Assembly (NCBI RefSeq): GCF_900090045.1 | Contig: NC_041783.1 | Span: forward strand, 1,385,501-1,449,500 | Source of the DNA: Plasmodium malariae | Lineage: Eukaryota > Apicomplexa > Aconoidasida > Haemosporida > Plasmodiidae | DNA length: 64,000 nt | Direction: 5' to 3' | Shown here: piece after piece, positions 36,201 to 48,893 of the stretch | How positions within the stretch are numbered: position 1 is the first letter of the stretch | Layout: each line of letters opens with the position of its first letter | Notes under the pieces: generated by a model | What the model was told of the DNA's origin: nothing | What the model saw: the letters and a program-made list of their open reading frames with translations, nothing else | The model's database searches: none | Made by a program: the position numbers and the translations under genes

Positions 36201-38540
36201 AATTGCAATAATTATTTATGTTAATGTTGCTGTTAGCGCACAGGTACAGATACCTCTCTTTGCATTTCTTGTACTCCTCCAGGCTTTCTATTAATGAGAA
36301 TACGTTGCACATGTTCAGCATTTCCTCGGTACTTCCGCTGTTGTGGTCATCAGGGTTCGCGCTGCTGGAAGTAGCAATAGCAGAAATGGTGTAGTAGTAG
36401 TAGTAGTCGTAGTAGTAGTAGTCGTAGTAGTCATATTTGTATGGGTCTCCGCCGTAGCAGCAGTTGCCCCCTTTGCCGCAGTGGTGTAGGTGATGCAAGG
36501 TATGCCCTTTTCACCCTTCATCAACAGGTGGTACACCTGTGTGTGCTTGTCCTTCACAAACTTTTTCACTTGGTCATACTTGTTGAAAAATTTAAGATTA
36601 ACTTTTAGTTTATTTCTATACTCCGTGTCCAATTTTTTGTACTGTTCTTTTAGCTGTTCATTTAAATTGTCAATAAATTTCGAGCAGTGTAATTGTATGT
36701 TTTGTTTAATTTTTTCATTTGCTAGTATTTTATTCAGCGCATTTTCTGTAAATTTTTTTTTTTCATTAATTTCGTTTAATATAATTTTAATTTCATTTAA
36801 CTCAATTTTGTGGTTTCTTATTTGATCCTCAATTTTTTGAAATTCTTTTTTTATAAGTAATTTGCTTTTTTCTAATTCGTTGGCTATTTTTTTATTTTTA
36901 CTTAAAATGACCTGTTCAAATTCAATTTTTTCTTCTTTAAAGGTTAATAAATCTTCCTTATAATTTTCCTTTTTTTTATGATAATGATATAATCGAAACA
37001 AGTATAACATTCTTATATCATTTTCATAATCTTCTTTAAGTTGATTATGTTCCACATTTTCATCTATTTGCGTTTTATGAATTTTTATTTCTTGCTCAAT
37101 TTTTTTTTTCTCATTTAAATAATTCTTACAAGCTATTTGTTTCTCCTTTAATTTTTCCTTAATATCTTCATATATCTGTTCATACTCATTTGATCCACTA
37201 ATATATTCAAACAATTTGGACAACTCGGTAGGTTTCTTGTTAATAATTTCTTCTATATCTCCTTGAAATATTAAACAAGTTTTTGTCTTAGTTTCAATTC
37301 GATTTTTTCTTAAAAAACTCATATATTCATTATGATCTACTAATTTATCATTAATAAAAAAGTGGCTTGCCCCCCTATAATTTAAAGTTCTTTTTATTTC
37401 CACATTTTCTTTATTACATTGTAGTATAAGTTTAACATAACATTTTCTTTTATTAAAATTTTCCATTTTTTCATTTTCCTTATGATATATTAAACTTTTC
37501 ATATTTTTTACTCGTAAATATTTATTATTTATTCCTAAAACAAAACATATACAATCCATAATATTAGATTTACCTGATCCATTAGGTCCTATTATGGCTG
37601 TAAATTTTGAAAAGGGTCCTATAATATTCTCATTTTCATAGCTCTTAAAATTGCACACAATTAAATATTTTATAAAACATAATTCATTTTCTTTATATAA
37701 CGTACTAGATATTATACTACTATTTAGGTAATCGTTCGAAATAGACAAATCGTTCATTTTGGTATTATTCGTTTGCTCATATTGTCTATTTTTTGAAATA
37801 AAGTTATTGGAAAAATTCATAGTAGAGCAGCTCTCTCTGCTCTTCCTCAGGCACACCTGATTTGCATTCGCGTCCTCGTCGGGCTTCCCCCCCTCATTGT
37901 TAGAGTGGCTGATATTGTTGTTTTCACTCTCGCTTCGAACTTCCTCATTTCGTTCATCCTTGTTGTGCTTATCCATATTGCGGCCACTCTCTTTACACTG
38001 TTCGCTAAGCTCATCAGTGCAGTTTGCCCCTATCTCCTCTTGCCAGAAGGGACTGCGCTCATAAAGGTTTTTTTCTTTTTCAAAAGTGTTTTCCTCTTCA
38101 TTTTCCATGTGAATATCTATGTTTAAATGATTTTCCTCAAGATCATGTTGGGCTAAATTTTTTTTACTCCTATTATCAACTAAGGTAGTTCCTTTAGATG
38201 ATTTGTTATTATTATTATTTTTTTTTTTTTTATTTACCTCTATACCACTTTTTTCCTCACTTTTTATACCTTTTAAAATGGAATACTTTTTTTCCTTCCC
38301 ATTTTTTAAATTACTTGTATTGGTATTTGAGAAGTCTAAAGACGATAAATCTGAGTTATCCGAGTACTCGTTATTTATAAAATTGTTAAATTCGTCATCA
38401 ACAACTTTTACGGAGTTTACAATCAAATTATTTGTATTGCTATCTTCATTTTCGACGATATCTAAGCTGCTTTCATATTGGTCGTCATTGTTACTACTAT
38501 CAGATAAATCGTCTAATTTTTTCTTGTCTTTCTTTGGCAT
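33259..38540 (-). CDS. SMC1: Structural maintenance of chromosomes protein 1 (cohesin), frame interrupted
   Basis: SMC1 pairs with SMC3 in the cohesin ring that holds sister chromatids. The start at 38540 gives about 290 low-complexity residues, then CNFKSYENENIIGPF and Walker A GPNGSGKSN (about residue 315), which match SMC1 rather than other SMCs. Coiled coil follows, with the hinge around 35310-35520, a second coiled coil with a charged insert, and the ABC signature ELSGGEKS with Walker B FIILDEVDANMD near the C-terminus. The reading frame changes once between 36498 and 36315: the upstream frame reads into poly-Thr and stops, while the downstream frame (offset by 2) carries the rest. The overlap is a CTA/GTAGTAGTC trinucleotide repeat. 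Together the parts would give about 1,740 residues. I found no convincing AT-rich intron there, so an indel or assembly error in the repeat is most likely. Confidence 0.88.
36360..36480 (-). repeat. Trinucleotide repeat at the SMC1 frame change
   Basis: A GTAGTAGTAGTC-type array plus GC-richer flanking triplets. It reads as poly-Thr in one frame and as Tyr/Asp in the other. It lies in the first coiled coil, where length variation would be tolerated. It is the only interruption of the SMC1 frame. Confidence 0.85.
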
Positions 38541-39890
38541 GCTTTTTTATGCATACGTGGAATTATGACTTTTTTTCTTTTTTTTTTTTTTTATTCTGAA
38601 TATTATTTAAAAAAAAAAAAAAAAAAGAGAGAAAACGATTAACTAGCTTAAAAGCATAATTTTTTTATTACATTTTTGTTCATTTTATTTCATTTCTGCA
38701 TCGAAAACGATGACATAAGTAACAATGTACTTCGTTAAGCTTGTTTACAGTATATGAACTTTATTATGTGTTCATTTGGTACACAAACAGTTATCTTATA
38801 ATACGTGTGCGTGTAATTATAAGGAATGTAAAATAATGTAAATATAAATCGTAAAATGATGTTATATTAAAAGGCGCTCATAAGTATAAATATATATATA
38901 TATATGTACGTATATGCATGTACATACAACTACTGATGAATGTTTAAAAATGAAAAAACAGGAGAAGCAGCTTCTAATGTTTAGCAGATTTGCTCCCTTA
39001 CTACCGATATTACAATAAAAGTGTATATAAATATATACATATAATGTATACGCATGCGCATATATATATATATATATTTTTTTTCCCGCATACGTAAATC
39101 AAATATATACCTGAGCTGTCACATGTGTGTTGTTCGAATAATTATTTCAAACATGTGTATTATTCGTGTATATTTATAAGCACATTTTGAATAACTTAGG
39201 TAGACTAGTTATCTTACATTTGGCATAATTTTTTTTTTTGCAAAAATTTGTTTAAGCAGGAACAATTGTTTTTCCTAATATCGTGTTTTCCTTATTGCAA
39301 GTAACTTATTGACGAACTTGAAAATTTCTTAGTTTTTTTTTTTTTTTTTTCTCTTTTTTATCAATTCGCTTATTCGAATTTTACGAGAATATTCATCAAA
39401 GAAAAAAATCTTTTAAAAATTAAAAAATAGGGGAAAAAAGCTTCTATATAGTATATCCCATGATCTTACAAAGTAAGAAAAAAATTTGATCCATAATACA
39501 CATATATATATACATTTATATATGTACATACATCATGTATAATTATTCAATTAAGCTAACAGTTTTCCGCAAAAAAATTTAAATAAAATTAAAATTAAAT
39601 AAAATCAAATAAAAATAAATCAAATCAAATAGAATAAAATAAAATAAGATAAAATAACTATATTTTGATAGAAAAATTACAATATAAAATCTCAAAAAGG
39701 CTGAAAAAAATGAAGTGAAAATAGGCATAATTTTAGTTGTGTTATTCAGATAGTTTAGTGTTAAAAAAAAAAAAAAAAAAAATGCAGAAAAAAAATGGAA
39801 AAGAATTGTTTTCTAAAAGCAATGTACTTAATTTGTGTATACACATATGTTTACACATGTATATACTTTTAAAAGAAGTTATAACTGATT

Positions 39891-39922
<32 letters not shown>

Positions 39923-41088
39923 TAGATAATATTAAGTTCAATTTGATAGTTAGACATTTATTGTATGTACAAATAAACAAGGGAAAAATTACCCACTATG
40001 TACATACGAGTCTACACTTATCAACTTCACTCAATATTAGCCAATATTGATCAATATCGATCAATATCATTCAATATTACTGAATACTGGTGAAATGCTT
40101 TTACAATTTTTTAGGAACATATAGTAATGTTAGCCTTCACAATAAGTGAAAATATATTTTTTTTTTTTTTTCATTTTAGACAAATTTTTAGGAATGTATA
40201 AGGTCTTTATTTTTTATTATTTTTTTTTTTTTTTAAAGGTCCAAATAGACAATTGTTTCATAATGAAAACTAAAATTGAATGAAAGAATTTCAAAAGATA
40301 TTATCCTACACACATATATTTAATCGTGTATATGTTCCTTTTACATATAATGAAAAATGAAAAAAAGTTAAAATATAAAACAGTTCTAGCTATGAAAAAC
40401 GCTTTTTAGCCTTATTACTAACTGAAAATTAAAAAAATACTTTTTAATAATACTACTACTACTACAGTATTTCTTTTTTTCTTTTTTCCATATATATACG
40501 TATGAATAATTGAATAACTCCCATTACATGTTTAGTTTGTCAAAATTTTATTCATTCAAAGGATTTACCAAAAAAAAAAGTAGATTTATAAGCAAAAATA
40601 AAACATAACGTAAAAATAATATCTGAATGAACTCATCAATTGTAGAAGAAGTAGCACACTTATGTATATATGTATCTACACACATATACATATCTGTACA
40701 CATGTACATATCCGTATACATACGTATGTATACATATATATAAACAAAAAAAACGTTTATAAATGCACAACATGTAGATTACTTCTCAAAACAGTGGACG
40801 AACCAATTTTTAAAATAAATGTAAAGAAAATGCATTAAAGAGAGAATAAAAAAAAAAAGAAAAAAAAAAGTGCCTATATAGCCAAAATAAAAAAAATAAT
40901 TTTACAGAAAATATGCACATTCATTGTGCACACACACACATACAAAAAAAAAAAAAAAAAAAAAAACGCATAACATGCAGAGAAATAAAGCGTAACTAAA
41001 ACAAATACATGAACATTCAGAAAAAAAAAAAAAAAAAAGTCAACTAATATTCAAAAAATTCTTACTTGTATAGAAAAAAAAAAAAAAA
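38541..41088. other. SMC1-PF16 divergent intergenic region
   Basis: 2.5 kb between two divergent genes, presumably holding both promoters. It contains many A/T homopolymers, an AAATAAAATAAGAT-type repeat (about 39575-39655), TCAATAT repeats (about 40028-40085) and a CA run (about 40928-40943). I see no gene. Confidence 0.55.
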
Positions 41089-43198
41089 ATGAGTAAGTTT
41101 ATACAGCAGATATTCGAGGATTACAGTAAGTCTAGAACCCAGTTCACCCAAAGTATCTGTGATTTATGCTTAAAACCTCACAATATTGAATTATTAATAA
41201 ATACAGATATAATAATTTTACTTCGTCCATTGATACTAGACAAAGTTCCAATTGTACAACAAAATGCAACATTAATTTTAGCGAAACTAGCGAGCTATTC
41301 TGAGGAGGTAGCTACCACTATTTTACAAAATGATGTGTTACCTCATTTAATATATTGTTTAAAACATGAAAATAAAAACTATAGAAAAAACTGCGCTTAT
41401 ACGTTAAAATCTTTAGCTAATCATAATGCCAAACTAGCCAATATTGTTGCTGAAGAAAATTGTATTGATTATTTAATGGACTGTTTAGATGAATACGACC
41501 TAAGGTTAAAGGAATCTTGTATTAATGCATTATGTGCGATTGTAAAAAATGACATAGACTTGTCTAATAATGTTGTTAATAAAGGAATAATTCCCTTATT
41601 ATTATTATGTCTGCAAGAAAAAGATAACAATTTAATAAAAAGTTCTTTAAACTTCTTATCTGAGTTATGTAAACAGTCTAACGAAATTGCTAAAAATGTT
41701 GTTGATAATAATGTATTACCAAATTTAATAAAATTTTTAGATAACAACGATGTTCATATAAAAAGGTATACTTGTAACTGTTTGTCACAAATAGCAAAAC
41801 ATAAAGAAGAGCTAACTGAACTGATGATAGAAAATGATGTTTTTCCAAAAATACTTTATTTATTAAAAGATAATGATGATATTGTTAAAAAAAATTGTGC
41901 TAATTCTTTAAAAGAAATGAGTAAACATAATGAAGATATATGTAAAATTATTGTGCGTGCAGGAACATTACCTTTTTTATGTGAATGTATAGAGCAATCA
42001 TCAAAAGATAATATAAAATTACCTGCAATATTATGTCTCGGTTTTATCTCTTCCTTTTCGGAGGCCTTAAGTTTAAATATTATTTTATCTAATGCTATAC
42101 CTATTTTAAAAAAATGCATGGTAGAAGAAACAGAAGATTATATAAAATGTGCTTGTGTGTGGACAGTAGGAAATATTGGAAAACATTCATCTGAACATGC
42201 TAAGAAACTTTCGGACGAAAATATTTTAATTATTTTAGTAAACTTATATAACTCTAACGATTCTTCAGATGATTTAAAAAAGAAAGTTAAAATATCATTA
42301 AAAAATATTATACAAAAAGTTACAGACTTGGAGGCATTACAACCTGTCTTCTTAAAGTCTACATTAAAACTAGCTAAATATTCCATTTTCCAGTTTTCCA
42401 AAATATTGCCTAGAAATCCGTCCTACAAAAAATCCTTCATTAAATCTGGATGCTTAAAATATTTGCAAGTAAAATGAAAAGAGAACACAAAAAATTTAAA
42501 AAAAAAGGAATCAAACTTTTTAATAATGTTTACATATGGGGGGGATAGTCATCTGTTTAGAATAACTCACAAGTGCTCCCTAACAAAAAATAGCATAGCA
42601 GTATTAAGTCATGTGTACGCAACGTGAAGGCATAAAATATGCAACAAATAAGGGGGAAAATACGTAGGCAAATAAGTGGGCATATAAGTGGGCAAATAAG
42701 TAAGCAAATTAGTAAGTGAATAATCTTATTGATGTACGTAGTATTATACTCAGTAGTGTTAGCGTATTGAGTATTTTTTCACTTAATTAAAGGAAAATAA
42801 ATAAAATAAATTATATGTCTGTGGATGGGTTTCACTGGTGTTCTCAGAATTTTAACCTTTTTTACCACAAAGCAGTCAACTGTGTGCGCAAAACGAACGC
42901 TTTTTTGTGCGCCCAGAAAATAATATACATATATATATATACATACATATATACATACATATATACATACATATGCATTTATATACATACATATATATAT
43001 ATAAATGCATATGTATGTATGTGTGTTCGCATATATTCCCCATTGAATTAGGAAATAAAAATTTCTGACGAGGCAAAGAAATTCGAATTAGAGATCAATA
43101 CTATAAATAAGTCCTTCCCTGAAGATATAGTAAATTATTACACACCAGGATATTCCGAAACCTTGATTAAAAAAATAGACGATATTGACAAAAATTAA
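41089..43198 (+). CDS. PF16: Armadillo-repeat axonemal protein PF16 (SPAG6)
   Basis: PF16/SPAG6 is a central-apparatus protein of the 9+2 axoneme; in Plasmodium only male gametes build flagella, and PF16 is known to matter for their motility. The protein is colinear with SPAG6 over its whole length: FIQQIFEDYSKSRTQFTQ at the start, LLRPLILDKVPIVQQNA, then about eight armadillo repeats. Exon 1 is 41089-42468 (460 residues, ending YLQ|). A 583-base AT-rich intron (GTAAAA..TTAG) is followed by exon 2, 43052-43198, encoding SFPEDIVNYYTPGYSETL, which matches the conserved SPAG6 C-terminus. The total is 508 residues, the usual family length. Both junctions are phase 0. Expression is expected in male gametocytes, but no regulatory element is recognisable. 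Confidence 0.95.
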
Positions 43199-44118
43199 CC
43201 GTAGAATTAACCTTTATGCGTCGTAACTGTGTTCCTTCCATGTTTGCGTAATCATAAAACTTGTATACATATACACGCGTGAAGTGTACGGACGTATTTA
43301 CGTTTTGAAAAAGAATGAGTATAACAGGAACAAAGAAACAGATTCGTTTTATATTTTATTTCAAAAAAATTTAAAATTATTTTTTCAAACATTTGAGTTA
43401 CTTCTTTTATTTTGTTTTATTTGATTGTATTTTATCCTATTTCAGTTTATTTCATTTTACTTGATTTTATTTCATTTTACTTGATTTTATTTCATTTTAC
43501 TTCATATTATTTCATTTTACTTCATATTATTTCATTTTACTTCATATTATTTCTTTTTACTTCATATTATTTCATTTTCTACATTTCATTTCATTTTACT
43601 TCATATTATTTCATTTTCTATATTTCATTTCATTTTACTTCATATTATTTCATTTTCTACATTTCATTTCATTTTACTTCATATTATTTCATTTTCTACA
43701 TTTTCTTGTCAACTTATATTCCCTTCGTTGACTTGAACGAAGGAAAAACTTTTAGAAAAAATAAAGAAAAAAAGAAGCCTCCTCTTTTTTCTCACCACGA
43801 TATGCATCATATGTGATTTAGAAAAAACGAAAAATGAAAAGGAAAAAACAAATATGCACATTATTCTGTTTAATTATATAAATCAATCAGTATGTACGGT
43901 CAGTCAAAATTTAAGGGTAAAAATAAAAAAGGAAAATATATGAATAAACCGATTGGTCGATTAGCAGCATAACCGCTTGACCTATTGACTGATTAACGAC
44001 ACATTAAAATGATTTGCATGGTGGACTAAGGTCTGTGAAATAAACCTATTCATGATTTGCCCCTTAGCAAAAGCGGACAACTTAAATTATCAACGTGATA
44101 CCACTTTTAATCTATTTA
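43199..44118. other. Intergenic region after PF16
   Basis: Contains the 20-bp pyrimidine-rich repeat listed separately and about 300 bases of upstream sequence for the next gene. I see no gene. Confidence 0.55.
43425..43705 (+). repeat. 20-bp TTCATTTTACTTCATATTAT repeat
   Basis: Units of about 20 bp, with TTCTACATTTCAT variants in the right half, are repeated about twelve times downstream of PF16. The period is not a multiple of three, and the Phe/Tyr-rich frame is a repeat product. Confidence 0.85.
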
Positions 44119-47100
44119 ATGAAATATCTACTGAGGAGAACAAACAGAAAATTCGCGTTCAACAGTTTTCTTCGCAAATCGTGCTCTTTCTACTGCTCCA
44201 GAAAAAGGAGCAACATATCAGAAATTTTAGAGAGTAATCATTATGATAAAGATGGGAAATATGATAAAGATGGGAAATATGATAAAGATGGGAAATATGA
44301 TAAAGATGGGAAATATGATAAAAATGGGAAATATGATAAAGATGGGAAATATGATAAAGATGGGAAATATGATAAAGATGGCAAATATAATAAAAATGGT
44401 AAATATAATAAAAATGGTAAAAACGTTGTCTCCAAATTTTATCCTATTGAACATGAGAAGGACATAATAACCATTTTGCAAAATTCGGCGGAAAGAAAAA
44501 ATGAATTAACTTGTCAAAACATAATACAATTACTTCAAGCATGTAGTAAAAACAGATACAAAAATGATACGATTGCACAGTTAATAATTATGAACATAAA
44601 ATATAATATTGAAAAAATGTCCATTATTCGATTATGTGTGTGCATAAATTATTTGGTTAATTTGAATATACTAAAAAATAATGAGAATTTTACGAATGTA
44701 CTAATTAATTCTTTAATAAAAAAGTTGAAAAATGATGAACATATAGATCTGTATGGAATATGTCTTATAGCTAAATTTCTTCTTAATGAGAAAATAAAAA
44801 ACCAAGAATTATTTTACTTAATAGGTGACATAATCAAAAATAAAATAACCATGAATTCGAATTCGTATGATATATACAATTTGATACTATCCCTTTTAGC
44901 TATTCAAGATAACAGACTTTTAAAAAATGATAAAATTTCTGATGAAATAGGTACCAAGTGTACACAAAATAATTATAGCTTATGTAATAGAAAAAATGAA
45001 GAGAATATATATCACAAGATGGACACTACTATCCATTTTGTACAGATATATACGAATTACAGAATGAATAATAATTTAGAAAATGTGATTAAATTAAATG
45101 AAGAGAATATTTACAAATTGTTATATCATTATATAAAATTGGACAGGGTAAAAAATGAAGAAATCATTCTTATTATTAATAGTGTAAGTAGTATAAATAG
45201 AAAAAATTTTATGCACAAAATGGATTTAAGTAAAAAGGAAAAAACTGATTTATATGAAATGTACTTTAACAGAATAAATTATAAGGAACAATTTGAAGGT
45301 AAATTAATAGCACTTCTTCTTTTTAATTTACAAAAAATTTTAAAATCAAATGAAATATCAGAAAAAACGTTTTATCATATTTTGCAAAATATTTACGACT
45401 CTTTAAAAATTGCCACAATAAAGACGAGACAAAATGTGTGTCCATCACAAAGAGGAAGGAATGAAGTGGGGGAAAAACAAGGAAGTGGAAAAGTAGGTGC
45501 AAAGCAGAAAGATCTGCTTACACAAATTAAGAAGCTTAAATGCGTAGAGGAAGCAGCAACTATAGGGGGAGATAAAATAAAATGTAATAATGAAAATGAT
45601 ACCAAAATGAATAGAACATATTCTAATTACTCAAACAATTTAAGACTGCATTTTACTATTCAAGAAATTGGCATGATATTTCAATTTTATGATTGCCTCT
45701 TAAATATATCCATAGGAAGAGATAAATTTGCAACGTCTTTCCAGCACACTCATCATACCGTTTTAAATTTACAACACGATATGATTGACAGGAAAGAAGA
45801 AAAAAAAAATAGTTATGGAATATTGTACAGTACAACAGACGGGCAAAATGCGCACAGGGAGATTCATAACGACCACTACAATTACCACTACAATTACCAC
45901 TACAACAACTACTACACCTATTGGTGTACCCTCTTCGGGGCACAGGTAAACACTCTAAAGGAGAGCCTGCTTTTTTATGCTTCACCTAGCTATGGAAAAA
46001 AGGAAAAAATGAATATACTTGACTTCTGCACAGTGTTCAAAGGGTTTTGTAAAATATATAGAAATACATTACTAGATAGAAATATTTTATTGTTTTTTCA
46101 TAATTTCATAATATCAAATCAAAACAAAGTAAGTGTGAATGAGTTGATTGTTATACTTAAATTAATTTTCGAAATGAAGAATTCTGATTTTTTTAAAATT
46201 TTATGCAATAAAACATACGGAAGCAACACACATGGAAACTTCCTTAACAATATACAAAACATTTTAATTAAAAATGTGTTAAATGAAAAAAGCATTTTAC
46301 CAAATTATCGTAGGAAGGAGTCGTGTATTATTATGTGCTTCTATTATCTGTCCTTTTTAAACTGGAATGCTAATATATATCTTGTACTGAATAATTTTAT
46401 TGTAAAAAATATAAGGACTAATACTGTAATAAATGCCATTCCGTATATTATTATAAGTAAATTTAACTATCATAAATTAGAAGAGAAATTATTGAAGGGG
46501 CAATTAAAACCGCCAAAGCAGGAAACACAAAGTGGACACGATTTGATGTATGAACAAGAGGTAGCGGATGCCCATGGGGGGGATATGTTCATAAACGGGA
46601 ATGAAAAAATTTACCAAAAGAAGAAGTGCAATAATGGTGCATCAGGTCGTATTAAAATGTATGGACAAAGCGATTTGGATAGGAGTGTTGACATAAATGC
46701 TGCCAGGAATTCTGACAAGACTGTTGAATGTAGTGCTTACAGTAGTGCTGATAGTAGTGCTTACAGTAGTGCTGATAGTAGTGCTTACAGTAGTGCTGAT
46801 AGTAGTGCCTACAGTAGTGCTGATAGTAGTGCTTACAGTAGTGCTTACAGTAGTGCTGATAGTAGTGCGTACAGTAGTGCTGATAGTAGTGCTTACAGTA
46901 GTACATGTCAGAATAATTACCCCATTACGCGTGATATTGAGAGGATACATATCCTGTACAAGTTAATAAATAAACATTTTGATCGATACAGAATGTACTG
47001 TGTGCTGAGCTGCATTTATGTGTTCACAAAATTTTTAAAGGAGAAGAAGACAAGTTATTCGTTTCCCTTTTCGAATTTTAATTTTCCCGATTTGTTTCAA

Positions 47101-48219
47101 AAATTGCACAACAAACTGTTAAGCAGCTCAAAATTACGGTGTGAAAATAATTATGACTATTTTATTAATTTTGTAAAATACAATTATTGTGTATCATTCC
47201 TTAATTATTATATAAACTTAAATAATTTAATGGAAAACATACTACAATATTGTAAGGATTTCCCTTTCAACTTTTATACGCCGTTTAATGCATATCTTAT
47301 AGTTCACTTTTTGATAAATTATGAACAAAATATAAAAAGTCAGAAATATATTCCCTATATAAAAAATGTATCACCACATTTTGAAAAAAAAATTATACAT
47401 ACATATAATACCATAAAAATGGAAAAAATAATTGTTTTTAAAAATTTAATGAAATATGTAAGTTCTCATCACGAATTATTAAATACACACGACATTATAA
47501 ATATAATGAAAACTTTAAAATTGTTATCCTTTGAACTTAATTATAAGACCATCTTAATAGTACATAATTTCATTCTAAATTTTAAATGTTATTTACACAC
47601 AAAAATAAGTACAAACTTTGAAATATTAATTGAATATATAAAGTTCTTATACTATTTCGAATCCCAGAATTTTGAGTTATTTCAAAAATGCAGTAATTTA
47701 ATAGTGAATATTTTTATATGTATCTTCAGAACGATTTTTAAAAATCTGCAAAACAGTGAAGAAAATAATTACATTGGTATGCTGCAATTCTCTTTGTTAT
47801 ACATGTCGTACTTTATTCAAGAATCAAACTCGGTTTTTAATATGTTAACCTCCATAAATTTGAGAAAAATACATTATTTAATGAATATTAAATGCTTGAA
47901 TTTGGAAAAGTATCAACACTCGTACACTTTTCAAGTAAACAAGAAAAGCAAAAAGGGATCATACATGTGCATATGTACGGATGTTATTTGCACGTAATAC
48001 ACCTCTGCGCATTGTAAGAAAAGGTGTAAAACACTATGGTGTATTTGTAAATAATTACGTGAAAAAAATAATGTACATGTAAACATTTCATACTATTTCG
48101 TTTTTTTTTTACAGTTACAAATTTTGAAAGTTCTTAAGGGTGTTATTAAAAATAAAAGCATAATAAATGAATACAGCATTGATGGTACACCCTATACGGT
48201 TGATATTATCATCACATAA
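44119..48219 (+). CDS. Large putative organellar protein, HPR/RAP-family-like
   Basis: The first ATG in frame is 44119; an earlier GTG at 44095 has a stop upstream. Exon 1 is 44119-47934 and exon 2 is 48115-48219 (phase 0, GTAAAC..ACAG), giving 1306 residues. The N-terminus MKYLLRRTNRKFAFNSFLRK is basic, hydroxylated and free of acids, like a mitochondrial presequence. The body consists of helical segments such as NIIQLLQACSKNRYKND, resembling the heptatricopeptide-type repeats of apicomplexan RAP proteins, which act on organellar RNA. The final exon ends with EYSIDGTPYTVDIIIT, which looks like the entry to a RAP domain, but the conserved remainder is absent. Two in-frame minisatellites insert KYDKDG and SSAYSSAD repeats. 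The function is inferred from family resemblance only. Confidence 0.5.
44241..44422 (+). repeat. Coding 18-bp repeat (KYDKDG units)
   Basis: About ten copies of GATAAAGATGGGAAATAT, nearly identical on the left and drifting to AATAAAAATGGTAAATAT on the right. All keep the frame of the host gene. They lie just after the presequence-like N-terminus. Confidence 0.92.
46728..46905 (+). repeat. Coding 24-bp repeat (SSAYSSAD units)
   Basis: About seven units alternating AGTAGTGCTTAC and AGTAGTGCTGAT, encoding a Ser/Ala/Tyr/Asp spacer inside the organellar-like protein. One half-unit duplication is visible near 46840. Confidence 0.92.
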
Positions 48220-48801
48220 AAAATAGAAAAAGGCAAAACGAATAAAGAATACAGAATATGGAAAAGGTATCATTTTTTTTCCTGAACAGTACATGTTTTT
48301 TTTTTTTTCATTACTTTTCTTTATTTGTTTTCTTTTTTTGTTTTTAATTTTGTGCGCATGAATGTTTCTCGTAACACTGTTGCACACCCTTTGAAGAAAA
48401 TTCTTCCACGTATTTTATCAGTTTCATATTGTTAGTAAACAAGTGTGTTTTATTAAAAAAAAAAAAAAAAAAGAATATCATTTTATTCACACAAAAAAGT
48501 AATTGTTTACGGGCATATTATTTAAACAAAATGAGAAAAAACTAAGAAAACTTCCCTATTCCGAAATGCTGAATATGGCAATAAAAATTTTCCCCAGATA
48601 TGCACACTTATTTATTGTTCCATTATTTTATTATTTCTCTTCCTTCTTCTTTTAAACACCCGAGTCAACCTTAATAATGTCAACACTATATAGAAGTATC
48701 TTCTTTTCGTGCACTTAATGCAAATAACTTGTAATTAACATTTATGGAGATTTCGAAGAAAAAAGAAACATAATCCATCATATATATAAATACATATATA
48801 C

Positions 48802-48840
<39 letters not shown>

Positions 48841-48893
48841 TATGTATGTGTATAATTGTGGTTTATGCTGAATTCTTTGGTTTTGGGATAATT
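48220..48893. other. Convergent intergenic region
   Basis: Between the end of the organellar-like gene (+) and the RRM gene (-). It has A/T homopolymers and an AT tract at about 48800-48838. I looked for a missing RAP-domain exon here and found none. Confidence 0.55.

Noticed and set aside
36447..36514. A 68-base intron (GTGAAA..GGAG) to repair SMC1
   Set aside because: It keeps phase, but the acceptor lacks a pyrimidine tract and the segment is GC-rich, unlike every other intron in the window.
43412..43816. 134-codon frame after PF16
   Set aside because: It comes from the 20-bp TTCATTTTAC repeat, whose period does not preserve frame for a real protein repeat.
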